The notes: generated by a model not told the origin, from the sequence alone. A DNA stretch of 64,000 bases from Aldehydirespirator sp965219165 (GCA_965219165.1 CBDCMW010000002.1:682001-746000), one strand, 5' to 3'; numbered from the stretch's first letter, positions 25,472 through 34,174 are shown. Numbers and translations are program-made.

Positions 25472-26242
25472 GTGGATCTGGGTTTGCACGGGCGGCGGGC
25501 GATCGTGTTCGGCTCCACTGCGGGGCTGGGGAGGGCCATAGCCGAGACGCTTGCCGTCGAGGGCGCGCTGGTGGTCGTTTCGGGTCGGCGGGCCGAGCTT
25601 GCCGCCGAGATCGCAACGTCGCTGCCGGGCGCGGTGGCCGTCACCGGGGACTTGACCGTCGACGGCGAGCCTGCCCGCATGGTGGACGAGGCCGCGGCCC
25701 GTCTCGGCGGCCTCGACATCTGTGTGGTCAACACCGGCGGAGGCCCGCCGGGAGGCATGACCGAGGTGTCCGCGGCCGACGAGGTGGCTGCCTATGAGCG
25801 GATGCTGCGGCCCGCGCTGGCCTTGTCGCGGGCCGCGATTCCCTATCTGCGCGCCGGCGGCGACGGCCGCCTGGTGTACATCACGGCCCGGTCGGTGGTG
25901 GAGGCCTCGCCCGAGCTGGCCCTGTCGGGGGTGTTCCGCAGCGGGGTGGTCGCCGCGGCCCGCTCGCTGGCGGTGGAACTCGCCCCGGAGGTGCTGGTCA
26001 ACGTGGTCGTTCCCGGCCAGTTCGACACCGGAGCGTTGGCTCGCTCCCAAGCGGTCCGGGCTACGGCCGAGGGCATTGCTGCCGAGGCGGTGCGGGCCCG
26101 CCATCAGGCGTCGATACCGGTGGGCCGGTTCGGCCGGGCCTCCGAGTTGGCCGACGTGGTGGCGTTCCTGTGCAGCGCCCGGGCCAGCTTCGTCACCGGC
26201 TCGGTCGTACGGGTCGACGGGGGCGCCGTCATCGGCTACTGA
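25472..26242 (+). CDS. Short-chain dehydrogenase/reductase-fold protein without the usual YxxxK
   Basis: A 256-residue Rossmann-fold protein: cofactor motif GSTAGLGRAIAETLA, GDLTVDG, and the NTGGGPPG strand. Where classical SDRs have Ser...YxxxK, this one reads ARSVVEASPELALSGVFRSGVVAAARSLA: the Ser may be there, but Phe and Gly/Val stand where Tyr and Lys are expected. Some atypical SDR subgroups share an LSNxxRxAV pattern here. The C-terminus RFGRASELADVVAFLCSARASFVTGSVVRVDGG is normal. It may be a reductase with altered chemistry or a non-enzyme. GTG 25472 is supported by TAGCTT at 7 nt. Followed 50 nt later by the electron-transfer flavoprotein gene. Confidence 0.88.
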   Translation: MDLGLHGRRAIVFGSTAGLGRAIAETLAVEGALVVVSGRRAELAAEIATSLPGAVAVTGDLTVDGEPARMVDEAAARLGGLDICVVNTGGGPPGGMTEVSAADEVAAYERMLRPALALSRAAIPYLRAGGDGRLVYITARSVVEASPELALSGVFRSGVVAAARSLAVELAPEVLVNVVVPGQFDTGALARSQAVRATAEGIAAEAVRARHQASIPVGRFGRASELADVVAFLCSARASFVTGSVVRVDGGAVIGY

Positions 26243-26278
26243 GAGGGCATGCGGTACCCGGATTGGATCGCCGGGACG

Positions 26279-26292
26279 GTATACAGGGCGCC
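26279..26292 (+). promoter_or_regulatory. GTATAC element placed as a leaderless promoter
   Basis: GGTATACAG, with TATACA at 26280-26285, is 7 nt before the GTG at 26293, the spacing expected if transcription starts at the start codon. Confidence 0.5.
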
Positions 26293-28146
26293 GTGAGGAT
26301 CGCGGTTCTGGTCAAGCAGATCCCTGCTCCGGTCGAGTTCAGGATGCAGGACGGGCGCCTGGTGCGCGACGGCGTGCCGCTGGAGGTCAACGCCTACTGC
26401 CGGCGGGCCAACGCCAAGGCCGTGGAGCTCGCCGGTCCCGACGGCGAAGCCGTGGTGTTCACCATGGGACCGCCCGCGGCCGCCGACGCCCTGCGGGAGA
26501 TGATCGCCTGCGGGGCCGATCGGGGCGTTCACCTCTGCGATCCGGCCTTCGCCGGAAGCGACACTCTGGCCACCGCAGTGGCGCTGGGCGCGGCCATCAG
26601 GCGCGAGGGTCCTTTCGATCTGGTGCTGGCCGGGCTCAACTCGCTCGACTCCGACACCGGCCAGGTGCCCGCCGAGATGGCCGAGCTGCTGGGCCTGCCC
26701 TTCGCGGCCGGGGTGCGGGACCTGGAGGTGGTCGGCGGCTCCTTCACGGCCCGGCTGGAGACCGACGACGGCCACCGCACCGTCGAGGGGGAGCTGCCCG
26801 CGGCGCTGTCCACCGCGGAGCGGCTGTGCGCCCCGTCCAAGGCGACGCCCGAGGCCTGCGCCGAGGTGGCCGATGACCGCATCGTGCGGCTGTCCGCGGC
26901 CGACCTGGACGTGCCCGCCGGGACGCTCGGGGCTAGGGGCTCTCCCACCTCTGTCGGCCCGGTGCGGGTGCTGACCGCCACCCGGCGCAGGCTGCGGGCC
27001 GCGTCGGCGGCCCAAGCGGTGGACCTGCTGGAGGAGTTCGGCGCCTTCTCCGACGCCCCCGAATCAGACGACGCCGGCGGCGACGCTTCGCCGGGTAGTG
27101 CGGCCCTGTTGGACGCCAGCACCGACGGGGCGCAGGCCGCCGCGGGTGAGCGCTCCGTGTGGTGCTTCTTCACTGACCCGGAGGTGGGGGCCGAGCTGCT
27201 GGGGGAGGGGGCCGAGCTGGCCGCCTGGATCTCGGGCACCGTCACCGCCGTCACCACCATCGCCGACGCCGCCGACCGAGCCGGGCTGGGAGCCGCGGGT
27301 GCCGACCGGCTGCTGGTGATCGGATCGGCATCGGAGCCCTCCGAGCAGGCCGACGCGCTGGCCGCCGCCGCGGCTCGGCGCCTTCCCTGGGCCCTGCTGG
27401 TGGAGGGCACCCGCTCGGGCCGGGTGGTGGCCTCCACCGTGGCTGCTCGCTGCGGCTGGGGACTCACCGGCGACGCCGTCGGGCTGGAAGTCAGCCCCGA
27501 CGGTCGCCTGGTGGCGTGGAAGCCGGCGTTCGGCGGCCGCCTCCAGGTCCCGATCGTTTCGAGGTCGCCGGTGCAGATGGCCACGATCCGACCCGGAGTG
27601 TTGGCGCTGCGGCCGCCCCGCGTCGACGCCCCCGATCCCGAGGCCGAGCTGCTTTCGGCCCCTCGGCCCTCCCTGATCCGAACCGTGTCGGCGGTGCGCG
27701 ACGACTTCGACTCCGGCGAGCTGCGCCGGGCCCGGACGGTGGTGGCTGTCGGTGTGGGCGTCGACCCCGACGGCTATCCGGTGATCGACGAGCTGCGGGC
27801 CGCTCTCGGGGACGCTGCGCTGGGCGCCACCCGCAGGGTCACCGACCGGGGCTGGGTGCCCCGCAGCCGCCAGATCGGCGTCACCGGCCACGCGGTGGCG
27901 CCCCGGCTGCTGGTGGCGGTCGGCTCCAGCGGCCGCTTCAACCACACCGTCGGCATCCGCAACGCCGCCACGGTCCTGGCCGTCAACTCCGATCCCGGCG
28001 CCGAGATCTTCGACCAGGTCGATGTCGGATTGGTCGGCGAGTGGCAGACCGCCGTCCCGGAACTGACAGCCGAACTGCGAGACCGCCGCATCGCCGACCG
28101 TCTGCGCGCCCACGAGCTGGCTGAACCGGCCGAGGTCGTGGCATGA
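26293..28146 (+). CDS. Electron transfer flavoprotein, fused beta-alpha subunits
   Basis: A 617-residue protein. Residues 1-255 match EtfB: the start RIAVLVKQIPAPVEFRM, then DLVLAGLNSLDSDTGQVPAEMAELLGLPFAAGV. Residues about 285-617 match EtfA, with the FAD-binding C-terminus RQIGVTGHAVAPRLLVAVG, then SSGRFNHTVGIRNAATVLAVN and PGAEIFDQVDVGLVGEW. An acidic Ala-rich linker (about 255-285) joins them. ETFs carry electrons from acyl-CoA and other dehydrogenases to the quinone pool; subunits are usually separate genes, so this is a fusion. GTG 26293 has TATACA 7 nt upstream. Likely partners are flavin dehydrogenases such as the one at 44326. Confidence 0.92.
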   Translation: MRIAVLVKQIPAPVEFRMQDGRLVRDGVPLEVNAYCRRANAKAVELAGPDGEAVVFTMGPPAAADALREMIACGADRGVHLCDPAFAGSDTLATAVALGAAIRREGPFDLVLAGLNSLDSDTGQVPAEMAELLGLPFAAGVRDLEVVGGSFTARLETDDGHRTVEGELPAALSTAERLCAPSKATPEACAEVADDRIVRLSAADLDVPAGTLGARGSPTSVGPVRVLTATRRRLRAASAAQAVDLLEEFGAFSDAPESDDAGGDASPGSAALLDASTDGAQAAAGERSVWCFFTDPEVGAELLGEGAELAAWISGTVTAVTTIADAADRAGLGAAGADRLLVIGSASEPSEQADALAAAAARRLPWALLVEGTRSGRVVASTVAARCGWGLTGDAVGLEVSPDGRLVAWKPAFGGRLQVPIVSRSPVQMATIRPGVLALRPPRVDAPDPEAELLSAPRPSLIRTVSAVRDDFDSGELRRARTVVAVGVGVDPDGYPVIDELRAALGDAALGATRRVTDRGWVPRSRQIGVTGHAVAPRLLVAVGSSGRFNHTVGIRNAATVLAVNSDPGAEIFDQVDVGLVGEWQTAVPELTAELRDRRIADRLRAHELAEPAEVVA

Positions 28147-28177
28147 ACCGCGGCGCGACTGGCAGAAGGGGGCTGGC

Positions 28178-28273
28178 ATGAGGGTCAGAATCGGCGTGGA
28201 CGAGTACGTCTTCGTGCCCACGATGGCCGACCTCTCCCAGGTGGACCTCCTGGCCGGCACCGCCCTGGCCTGA
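28178..28273 (+). CDS. Possible 31-residue small protein
   Basis: ATG 28178 follows GAAGGGGG at 5-12 nt and opens a short frame (MRVRIGVDEYVFVPTMADLS...) ending at TGA 28273, in the gap between the electron transfer flavoprotein and the lipoprotein genes. No homologue comes to mind. The ribosome site is good for this window, but length alone makes the call weak. Confidence 0.25.
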   Translation: MRVRIGVDEYVFVPTMADLSQVDLLAGTALA

Positions 28274-28293
28274 CCCCGCGCCGGGCTCGCTCT

Positions 28294-28314
28294 CGTATTC
28301 GCGCCGCGAATACG
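28294..28314. promoter_or_regulatory. Perfect 21-bp palindrome upstream of the lipoprotein gene
   Basis: CGTATTCGCG, a central C, then CGCGAATACG: 10-bp arms without mismatch, 13 bp before the GTG at 28328. This is the size and symmetry of a dimeric repressor operator; a transcript hairpin is the alternative. Confidence 0.55.
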
Positions 28315-28327
28315 GTTGAATAGGAGC

Positions 28328-28942
28328 GTGAGGCTCCCGGTGTGGGCACGCGCCGCTCGGCTGGTGCTGATGGCGGCGGCAGTCCTGCTCGCGGCGTGCG
28401 GTGGGTCGGGATACCAGTACGTCGAGAACGCCGACGACACCGTCTTCATCAAGGTCCCCGAGGACTGGAACGTTGTGTCGGAGGGGACCGTGAACTGGAC
28501 CATCACGCCCGCGTCCGACGACGAAATCCAGCCGATCCTCGGCGAGTTCGTCCTGCCCTGGCGGGCCGAGTTCGATGCCGCCCCGGCCAGCCGAGCCGGC
28601 TCTTTCGACTACGTGCAGGGCTATGTGGAGATACAGCCTGTCGACCGTCGGATGCAGTCCAGCGTTAGAGCAGATCTGTTCTTCCCAGAAATTTCCAACA
28701 ACCCCGATCTGGTGGAGACGGTACGTCACGACCTCGTGACTGCCGGCGACGTCTCGGGGCATCGCATGGCCTGGAAGCAGATCACCGCGGACGGAGACGC
28801 TTTCGTGTCCGACCGGCTGGTGTTGGTCGACAGCCTCAGCAGCGTGGTGTACAGCATTCACTTCGTGTGCACGGCCGGCTGTTACGACGCCAACGCCGCC
28901 CACATCGACGAGGTCATGCGCACCTTCACGGTGGAGGACTGA
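28328..28942 (+). CDS. Hypothetical lipoprotein
   Basis: A protein of about 204 residues with a lipoprotein signal: positively charged VRLPVWARAARL, a hydrophobic core, and lipobox LLAAC. The mature part (YVENADDTVFIKVPEDWNVVSEG..., ending HIDEVMRTFTVED) has the look of the small PsbP/LpqN-like surface lipoproteins that begin with a short beta-sheet around a PxDW motif; this is a resemblance only. Two cysteines lie close together near the end (VCTAGC). GTG 28328 is one of several possible starts (TTG 28316, GTG 28340); AGGAGC at 28322 fits none perfectly. The protease gene follows 4 nt after the stop. Confidence 0.8.
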   Translation: MRLPVWARAARLVLMAAAVLLAACGGSGYQYVENADDTVFIKVPEDWNVVSEGTVNWTITPASDDEIQPILGEFVLPWRAEFDAAPASRAGSFDYVQGYVEIQPVDRRMQSSVRADLFFPEISNNPDLVETVRHDLVTAGDVSGHRMAWKQITADGDAFVSDRLVLVDSLSSVVYSIHFVCTAGCYDANAAHIDEVMRTFTVED

Positions 28943-28946
28943 GGCC

Positions 28947-31445
28947 ATGAGGCTGCGCCGCAAGCGCACCGGGTCGACGCCGTCGGCGGAGGCGGTGCTG
29001 AGTCTCGGCGCCAACGCTTCGCGGCCCCGCGACGCCGAGCGCAGGACCCGCCGCTCCCTCGACCCCTGGGACCGCTCCAAGTATCTGATCCTTGGATCGG
29101 TGCTGTTCGCCTTCTTCTGGTGGCAGAAGCTCAATACCAACCCGATCAAGTCGGTGTCCGACGGTTTCTGGGAGACCGTCGAGAGGCAGGCCTGGGTCTG
29201 GGTCCTGCTGGCGCTCGAGGTTCTCCGCCAGCTCCACTTCCTGGTCGCGGAGCACTGGTCGGGCTACTACCGGTTCTGGAAGTTCAAGGTGTTCGGGCGC
29301 TTCGAGAGCCGCCAGTCCCGCATCGATCCGTGGATCCGGTTCCGCATCGGCCGGGTGCTGCGGATCCTGTTCTGGCTGCTGCTGTTCGGGGTGATCGTCG
29401 GCCAGTTCACCGATCAGAACCCCGCGGCGGCTCTCATCGGCCTGCCCGGCCGGCTCAACACCTGGCTGCCGATGGCGGCCCGGCTGATCGTCTATCCGCT
29501 GCTGCTGATCAGCCAGTTCGTGCTGCTGTTCTGGTTCCTGTCCCGGGGTGGGGTGGAGACTTACTTCCCCGACGACATCGACACCCGCTTCGACGACGTG
29601 TGGGGCCAGGACCCGGTCAGGGAGCGGGTGCGCGAGAACCTGATCTTCCTGGAGAACCCCGAGGCCATCGAGGAGGTCGGCGGCTACGCCCCCGGCGGCA
29701 TCCTGCTCTACGGCCCGCCCGGCACGGGCAAGACGCTGCTGGCCGAGGCCGCCGCGGGCGAGACCGGCAAGCCGTTCGTGTTCGTGGAGCCCGGCGCGTT
29801 CATGAACATGTTCATGGGGGTGGGCATCCTCAAGGTGAAGGGCCTGTTCCGAAAGCTGCGCAAGCTGGCGTTGCGCTACGGGGGCGTGGTGGCCTTCTTC
29901 GACGAGGCCGACGCTCTGGGCAACCGGGGCGCGGGCGTGGGCGAGGGCGGCGGCTTCGGCTCCGAGAGGTTCGCAGCCTTCCTGCGCGACGCCAGCGAGG
30001 CCGGCTCGTCGTACCCGTACCTGTCGCCGGGGGCGCAGCGGGCGCTGCACGAGGCCGCGCTGGGCGGCTACGACCGGGCCGGCTTCCTGGGCGCCTACGG
30101 GGGCGGCGACTGGGACGAGCGCTGGGCCGGTCCCCGACGGGAGTCGATCATGATGATGGGCGGCGGCGGCGGCGGCATGGGCACCCTGCAGGCCCTGCTG
30201 GGCGAGCTGTCGGGCCTCAAGAAGCCCCGGGGGTTCTTCAACCGGATCGTGCGCAAGATGCTGGGGATGCGGCCCAAGCCGCCCCCGAAGTACCGGATCC
30301 TGGTGATGATGGCCTCCAACCTGCCCGAGGCCCTCGATCCGGCCATGCTTCGGCCCGGCCGCATCGACCGGATCTACAAGGTGGGCTATCCCACCCAGGA
30401 GGGCCGCAAGCGCACCTACGAGGGCTATCTGGACAAGGTCGAGCACGTCCTCGCCGACGACGACATCGAGAAGCTGGCCACCATCACCCCCTACGCCACC
30501 GGGGCCTCCATCAAGGACATGGTCAACGAGGCTCTGATCACCGCCATCCGCGACGGCCGGCGGGTGATCACCTGGGCCGACATCATCAAGGCCAAGCAGC
30601 TCAAGGAGCACGGCCTGGCCGACGACTTCGACTATGTGGAGCACGAGCGCCACGCCCTGGCCATCCACGAGGCCTGCCACGCGGTGGCCCTGCACCGGGT
30701 GAGCCGGCACCGCATGATCGATCTGGCCACCATCGAGCGCCGGGGCAACGTGGGCGGATTCGTGTCGCACATCCCGCCCGAGGACCGCTTCACCCACTGG
30801 CGCTCGGAGTACGAGGCCGACTTGGAGGTGTCGCTGGCGTCGCTGGCCGGGGAGCGGCTGCTCTTCGGCGACGACAACTCCTCGGGCGTCGGCGGCGACC
30901 TGCGCAACGCCACCCATCTGGCCGCGATGATGTCCGGCTACTGGGGGATGGGCGAGACCTTCGCCAGCCATGCGGTGCAGCGGCAGTTCGGGATCGGCGG
31001 CGGGCAGCGCAAGGGCGACGACGACGATCCCGAGCGCGAGCTGCTGCACACTGGGCTGGGCGACCAGATCGAGCAGCGCCTGGCCGACCGCTACGACGCG
31101 GTGCGGGCCCTGATGGAGGCGAACCGCATGGAGGTGCTGGCCGTGGCTCATGCGCTGGAGACCCACAAGACCATCACCGGCGAGGACGTGAGCGCCATAG
31201 TCGACCGGGCGGTGGGTCCCTTCCTGGACGGCCGGGGCTACTACACGCCCGAAGCGGTCGGGGCCCTCGAGGACTACCACGCCGCCGTGCTGGAGCTGCG
31301 GCGCAGGGGCGGGATGAAGCTGCCGCCTCTGCCCACGATCAGCGGCATCAGCGGCCGTCTGGTCGAGGCCGTGGCTGTCCCCGTCGGCGCCGCGGCCGGC
31401 TCGGAGCCGTCCAGCCACAACGGCTCCACCGACCAAGACGACTGA
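28947..31445 (+). CDS. Divergent FtsH-like membrane AAA+ metalloprotease
   Basis: An 832-residue protein. Residues about 45-205 contain four hydrophobic segments (for example VWVLLALEVLRQLHFLV and LIVYPLLLISQFVLLFWFL), more than the two of classic FtsH. The AAA+ domain has Walker A GPPGTGKT at 256-263 and Walker B VVAFFDEADAL. A roughly 100-residue Gly-rich insert (with GGGGGGMG) lies before the second region of homology ASNLPEALDPAMLRPGRIDR. The protease domain has zinc site HEACH at 574-578 and a distal Asp in SGVGGDLRNAT. Classic FtsH degrades membrane proteins. ATG 28947 is 4 nt after the lipoprotein stop with GGAGG upstream, so the two are linked; the lipoprotein could be an adaptor (inference). 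Confidence 0.9.
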   Translation: MRLRRKRTGSTPSAEAVLSLGANASRPRDAERRTRRSLDPWDRSKYLILGSVLFAFFWWQKLNTNPIKSVSDGFWETVERQAWVWVLLALEVLRQLHFLVAEHWSGYYRFWKFKVFGRFESRQSRIDPWIRFRIGRVLRILFWLLLFGVIVGQFTDQNPAAALIGLPGRLNTWLPMAARLIVYPLLLISQFVLLFWFLSRGGVETYFPDDIDTRFDDVWGQDPVRERVRENLIFLENPEAIEEVGGYAPGGILLYGPPGTGKTLLAEAAAGETGKPFVFVEPGAFMNMFMGVGILKVKGLFRKLRKLALRYGGVVAFFDEADALGNRGAGVGEGGGFGSERFAAFLRDASEAGSSYPYLSPGAQRALHEAALGGYDRAGFLGAYGGGDWDERWAGPRRESIMMMGGGGGGMGTLQALLGELSGLKKPRGFFNRIVRKMLGMRPKPPPKYRILVMMASNLPEALDPAMLRPGRIDRIYKVGYPTQEGRKRTYEGYLDKVEHVLADDDIEKLATITPYATGASIKDMVNEALITAIRDGRRVITWADIIKAKQLKEHGLADDFDYVEHERHALAIHEACHAVALHRVSRHRMIDLATIERRGNVGGFVSHIPPEDRFTHWRSEYEADLEVSLASLAGERLLFGDDNSSGVGGDLRNATHLAAMMSGYWGMGETFASHAVQRQFGIGGGQRKGDDDDPERELLHTGLGDQIEQRLADRYDAVRALMEANRMEVLAVAHALETHKTITGEDVSAIVDRAVGPFLDGRGYYTPEAVGALEDYHAAVLELRRRGGMKLPPLPTISGISGRLVEAVAVPVGAAAGSEPSSHNGSTDQDD

Positions 31446-31469
31446 CCCCGCCGGTCTGTGCCGACGGGG
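31446..31469 (+). terminator. Hairpin after the FtsH-like gene
   Basis: CCCCGCCGG, a 6-nt loop, then CCGACGGGG: 9-bp arms with one mismatch, starting one base after the stop. No T-tract, as is usual in high-GC actinobacteria. Confidence 0.45.
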
Positions 31470-31474
31470 CGGGT

Positions 31475-31488
31475 TAGGTTGGTCGGCG
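31475..31488 (+). promoter_or_regulatory. Candidate leaderless promoter (TAGGTT, N8, ATG)
   Basis: TAGGTT (31475-31480) lies 8 nt before ATG 31489, following the hairpin of the previous gene; no Shine-Dalgarno site is present. Confidence 0.4.
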
Positions 31489-31941
31489 ATGCTGTTCGCG
31501 GAGGGGTCGGTGCGTGTGGATGCGTCGCCTCGCGCGGCGCTTGAGCATGTCTGCGACCTGCGGGCCTATATGGCGCTGGACCACAAGATCGTGAGGGTTT
31601 ACGAGAACCCGCCGATCGACGCCGACGGGAACGGGTTCGTGGTGTTCCGGGCGTCGATACGGGGTATCCGCAGTCCCAAGCAGCGACAGTCGGTCAAGCT
31701 GGACCGGTGGCGCTCCGTCACCTTCGAGAGCGCCGGTCCGTGGCTGGCGGACCGGCTCGTGTGGATGCAGGGCGGGTTCGTGGCCGAGCCGGTCGAGGGT
31801 GGCTCTCTTGTCACCCACAGCTACCGCTTCCGGTTCAAACAACCCGTCGGCCCGCTGATCGAGCGCTACGCCCGCAACTGGCTGCAGCAGGACTTGGACG
31901 ACGAACTCGCACGCATCAAGGAGCACTTCGAGGGGTCTTGA
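31489..31941 (+). CDS. SRPBCC (START-like) protein
   Basis: A 150-residue protein of the polyketide-cyclase/START-like fold, which binds hydrophobic ligands in a helix-grip cavity. It opens LFAEGSVRVDASPRAALEHVCDL, the family's first strand and helix, and closes with the long C-terminal helix LIERYARNWLQQDLDDELARIKEHF. Ligand unknown. ATG 31489 is supported by a TANNNT element 8 nt upstream. Its stop directly abuts the stop of the convergent MFS gene. Confidence 0.85.
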   Translation: MLFAEGSVRVDASPRAALEHVCDLRAYMALDHKIVRVYENPPIDADGNGFVVFRASIRGIRSPKQRQSVKLDRWRSVTFESAGPWLADRLVWMQGGFVAEPVEGGSLVTHSYRFRFKQPVGPLIERYARNWLQQDLDDELARIKEHFEGS

Positions 31942-33147
31942 TCAGGGGTTGGCGCCCATGCGGACCAGGCGTCGGCGGCCGGCGTCGGCGGCCAGGGCGG
32001 CCAGCAGGGCGCAGGCCGCGATCATCAGGAACCCCGATGTGTAGGAGACCCGGTCCGCCAGCAGGCCGAAGGCGAACGGTCCCACCACCCCGCCCACGTT
32101 GAGACCGCCGGAGGTCATGCCGGTGGCCGCGCCGGGCGAGTCCCGGTAGGCCCGGATCACGGCGTGGACCATCAGGCCGCTCCAGGCCCATCCGACTCCT
32201 AGCGCGAACATCGCTCCCACCGGGACTAGGACCTTCGAGCCGGTGGCCGCGGCCAGATAGCCCAGCGTGCTCGTCCCGAGCAGCAGCGACACGATCCGCA
32301 GGTGGCCGGACTCCAAGCGGTCGGCCGCATATCCCGCCGCGATCCTGGTGGCTATGGGCAGGCCGCTGGCCACGGCCAGCAGGCCTCCGGCCAGGCCCTC
32401 GGCCAGGCCGGCCTCGGTGGCCGCCGACACGAAGAACGCAGCCATGGTGGTGGCTGCGGCCGAGCCCAGCGCCGCAGCCAGCCCGATCAGGTTCAGCGGC
32501 CCGTAGTCGATCTTGCTCAGGCCGCGGGCCGCGCCCCCGGTCCTGACTTTGTGACCTGGCTGGGCCCGGTAGGGCGGTGCCAGCACCAGCCCCGCCAGCG
32601 GCACGACCACCGCGAACCCGAACGCCCAGCGCCATCCCAGCGTGTGCCCGACGGCGGGCACGGCCAGACCGGCGAGCAACACCGACAGCGGCACGGCCGC
32701 GGCCTGGATGCCGAAGGCCAGACCATGGCGGCGCACCTCCACGCCCCTGGCCACCATGGTCTTGGTGCCGGGACCGGCGATGGTCAGCCCGATCGCCCCG
32801 ACGGCCAGCGCGGCCAGCAGCAGCCAGTACGAGCGCACGACGGTGGCCACTCCCAGCAGGGCCAGGCCGCTGAGGATGTTGGCCACTCTCAGGGATCGCT
32901 GGGGCCCGAGCCGGTCGGTGAGGGTTCCGGCGTGGGGGGAGGTCACCGCGGCCAGCAGGAAGAAGAAGGCCACCGCCGAGCCCAGCCCGGCTTCGGCGAA
33001 GCCGAGGTCGTCGCCCATCTGCAGGGCCAGCGCGCCCAGCCCGAACGCCGGGAACATCGCCGCCGTCTGCGATGACACCGAAGAGACCAGCGAGATGGCC
33101 GGCCGCGCCGGCTCGCTGCGGAACTCGTCGCCGGCTGTCTGGATCAC
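31942..33147 (-). CDS. MFS transporter
   Basis: A 401-residue major facilitator protein. The first helix begins SLVSSVSSQTAAMFPAFGLGALA; the loop between helices 2 and 3 is GTLTDRLGPQRSL and its second-half counterpart AADRLESGHLRI. It is a paralogue of the proteins at 19063 and 62925. I take GTG 33147, the first start after the preceding stop codon (49 nt gap), since longer versions would overlap the F420 gene and add a non-membrane head. Co-directional with the F420 oxidoreductase gene, so perhaps it moves that enzyme's substrate or product. Confidence 0.88.
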   Translation of the reverse strand: MIQTAGDEFRSEPARPAISLVSSVSSQTAAMFPAFGLGALALQMGDDLGFAEAGLGSAVAFFFLLAAVTSPHAGTLTDRLGPQRSLRVANILSGLALLGVATVVRSYWLLLAALAVGAIGLTIAGPGTKTMVARGVEVRRHGLAFGIQAAAVPLSVLLAGLAVPAVGHTLGWRWAFGFAVVVPLAGLVLAPPYRAQPGHKVRTGGAARGLSKIDYGPLNLIGLAAALGSAAATTMAAFFVSAATEAGLAEGLAGGLLAVASGLPIATRIAAGYAADRLESGHLRIVSLLLGTSTLGYLAAATGSKVLVPVGAMFALGVGWAWSGLMVHAVIRAYRDSPGAATGMTSGGLNVGGVVGPFAFGLLADRVSYTSGFLMIAACALLAALAADAGRRRLVRMGANP

Positions 33148-33196
33148 GGAGATGCTCGCGTCCGCTAGCTGCCGGGTCCGCCGCGGTGGGCGACGC

Positions 33197-34174
33197 TCAC
33201 TGCGAGGCGCCGTCGCCGAAGTTGTCGCGTAGCACCATTCCCGCCTCGGCGATGGCACCGAGGTCGGTGGAGTCGTGCATGTTGAAGATCAGCCCGTCGA
33301 GCCCGGCGTCGAACAATGCCGCCACCTGCTCGCACACCCCGTCGCGGTCCCCCTCGATGGCGTAGCCGCGGTACTTGTCCATGCTCATGTTGCGCCTGGA
33401 CCGCATCTCGGCGCCGAGACGGGCCGCGTCGGCGGCGGTGTCGGCCATCACCAGCGCGCCCAGCCGGGTCTTGGAGATCTCGGCCGGGTCGCGATCGGCC
33501 CGCTCGCAGTGGGCTTCGAGCACGTCGAGCTTGTGACGCACTCCGGCCGGGTCACCGAAGATGTTGCAGGCGTCGGCGTAACGGGCCGCGATGGCCAGGG
33601 TGCGCTGCTCGCCGCCTCCGCCCACCAGTATCGGCGGCCCGCCCGGCGTGATGGGCCGGGGCCGGTTCAGAGCCTCGTGGATGCGGTGGCGCTTGCCCGA
33701 AACGGTGGCCGGTCCGCCACCGAACATGGCCCGGCAGATCTGCACCGCGTCCTCCAGCCGGTGCATGCGCTCGCCCACCGGCGGGAACTCGTAGCCGTAG
33801 GCGACGTGCTCGGCCTCGAACCACGCCGCGCCGATGCCGAGCACCGCCCGCCCGCCCGACACGATGTCGAGGGTGGTGATGGACTTGGCCAGCAGGGCCG
33901 GGTTGCGGTAGGTCACGCCGGTCACCAGCGCGCCCAGCCGAGCCGTGCGGGTCCAGGGGGCCAGGGCGGCCAGCAGGGTGTAGGGCTCCAGTATGGGCTC
34001 GTGGGCCGGGCCCATGGGCGGGATCTGGTGGAAGTGGTCCATCACCCACAGCGAGTCGAACCCGCTGTTCTCGGCGGTGGCCGCGGCCGCGCACACCGCG
34101 CTGAACATGTCGGAGTCGTCCACACCGGGGTAGGTGAAGCTGGGGATGTTGAACCCGAACCGAGTAAGCGTCAT
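33197..34174 (-). CDS. LLM-class F420-dependent oxidoreductase
   Basis: A 325-residue protein of the bacterial luciferase-like superfamily, TIM barrel with deazaflavin F420 or FMN as hydride carrier. Family marks: RFGFNIPSFTYPG, GFDSLWVMDHFHQIPP, LGALVTGVTYRNPALLAKSITTLD, VLGIGAAWFEAEH, and PILVGGGGEQRTLAIAARYADACN. ATG 34174 is chosen over the longer ATG 34192 because the latter's first codons lie within GGTATACA, which is placed exactly 6 nt before 34174 as a leaderless -10. Divergent from the PLP enzyme at 34222. Substrate unknown. Confidence 0.92.
   Translation of the reverse strand: MTLTRFGFNIPSFTYPGVDDSDMFSAVCAAAATAENSGFDSLWVMDHFHQIPPMGPAHEPILEPYTLLAALAPWTRTARLGALVTGVTYRNPALLAKSITTLDIVSGGRAVLGIGAAWFEAEHVAYGYEFPPVGERMHRLEDAVQICRAMFGGGPATVSGKRHRIHEALNRPRPITPGGPPILVGGGGEQRTLAIAARYADACNIFGDPAGVRHKLDVLEAHCERADRDPAEISKTRLGALVMADTAADAARLGAEMRSRRNMSMDKYRGYAIEGDRDGVCEQVAALFDAGLDGLIFNMHDSTDLGAIAEAGMVLRDNFGDGASQ

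Noticed and set aside
28926..31436. An 836-codon minus-strand open frame opposite the FtsH-like gene
   Set aside because: No recognisable fold; the plus strand holds Walker A, Walker B, HEACH and the distal Asp in one frame.
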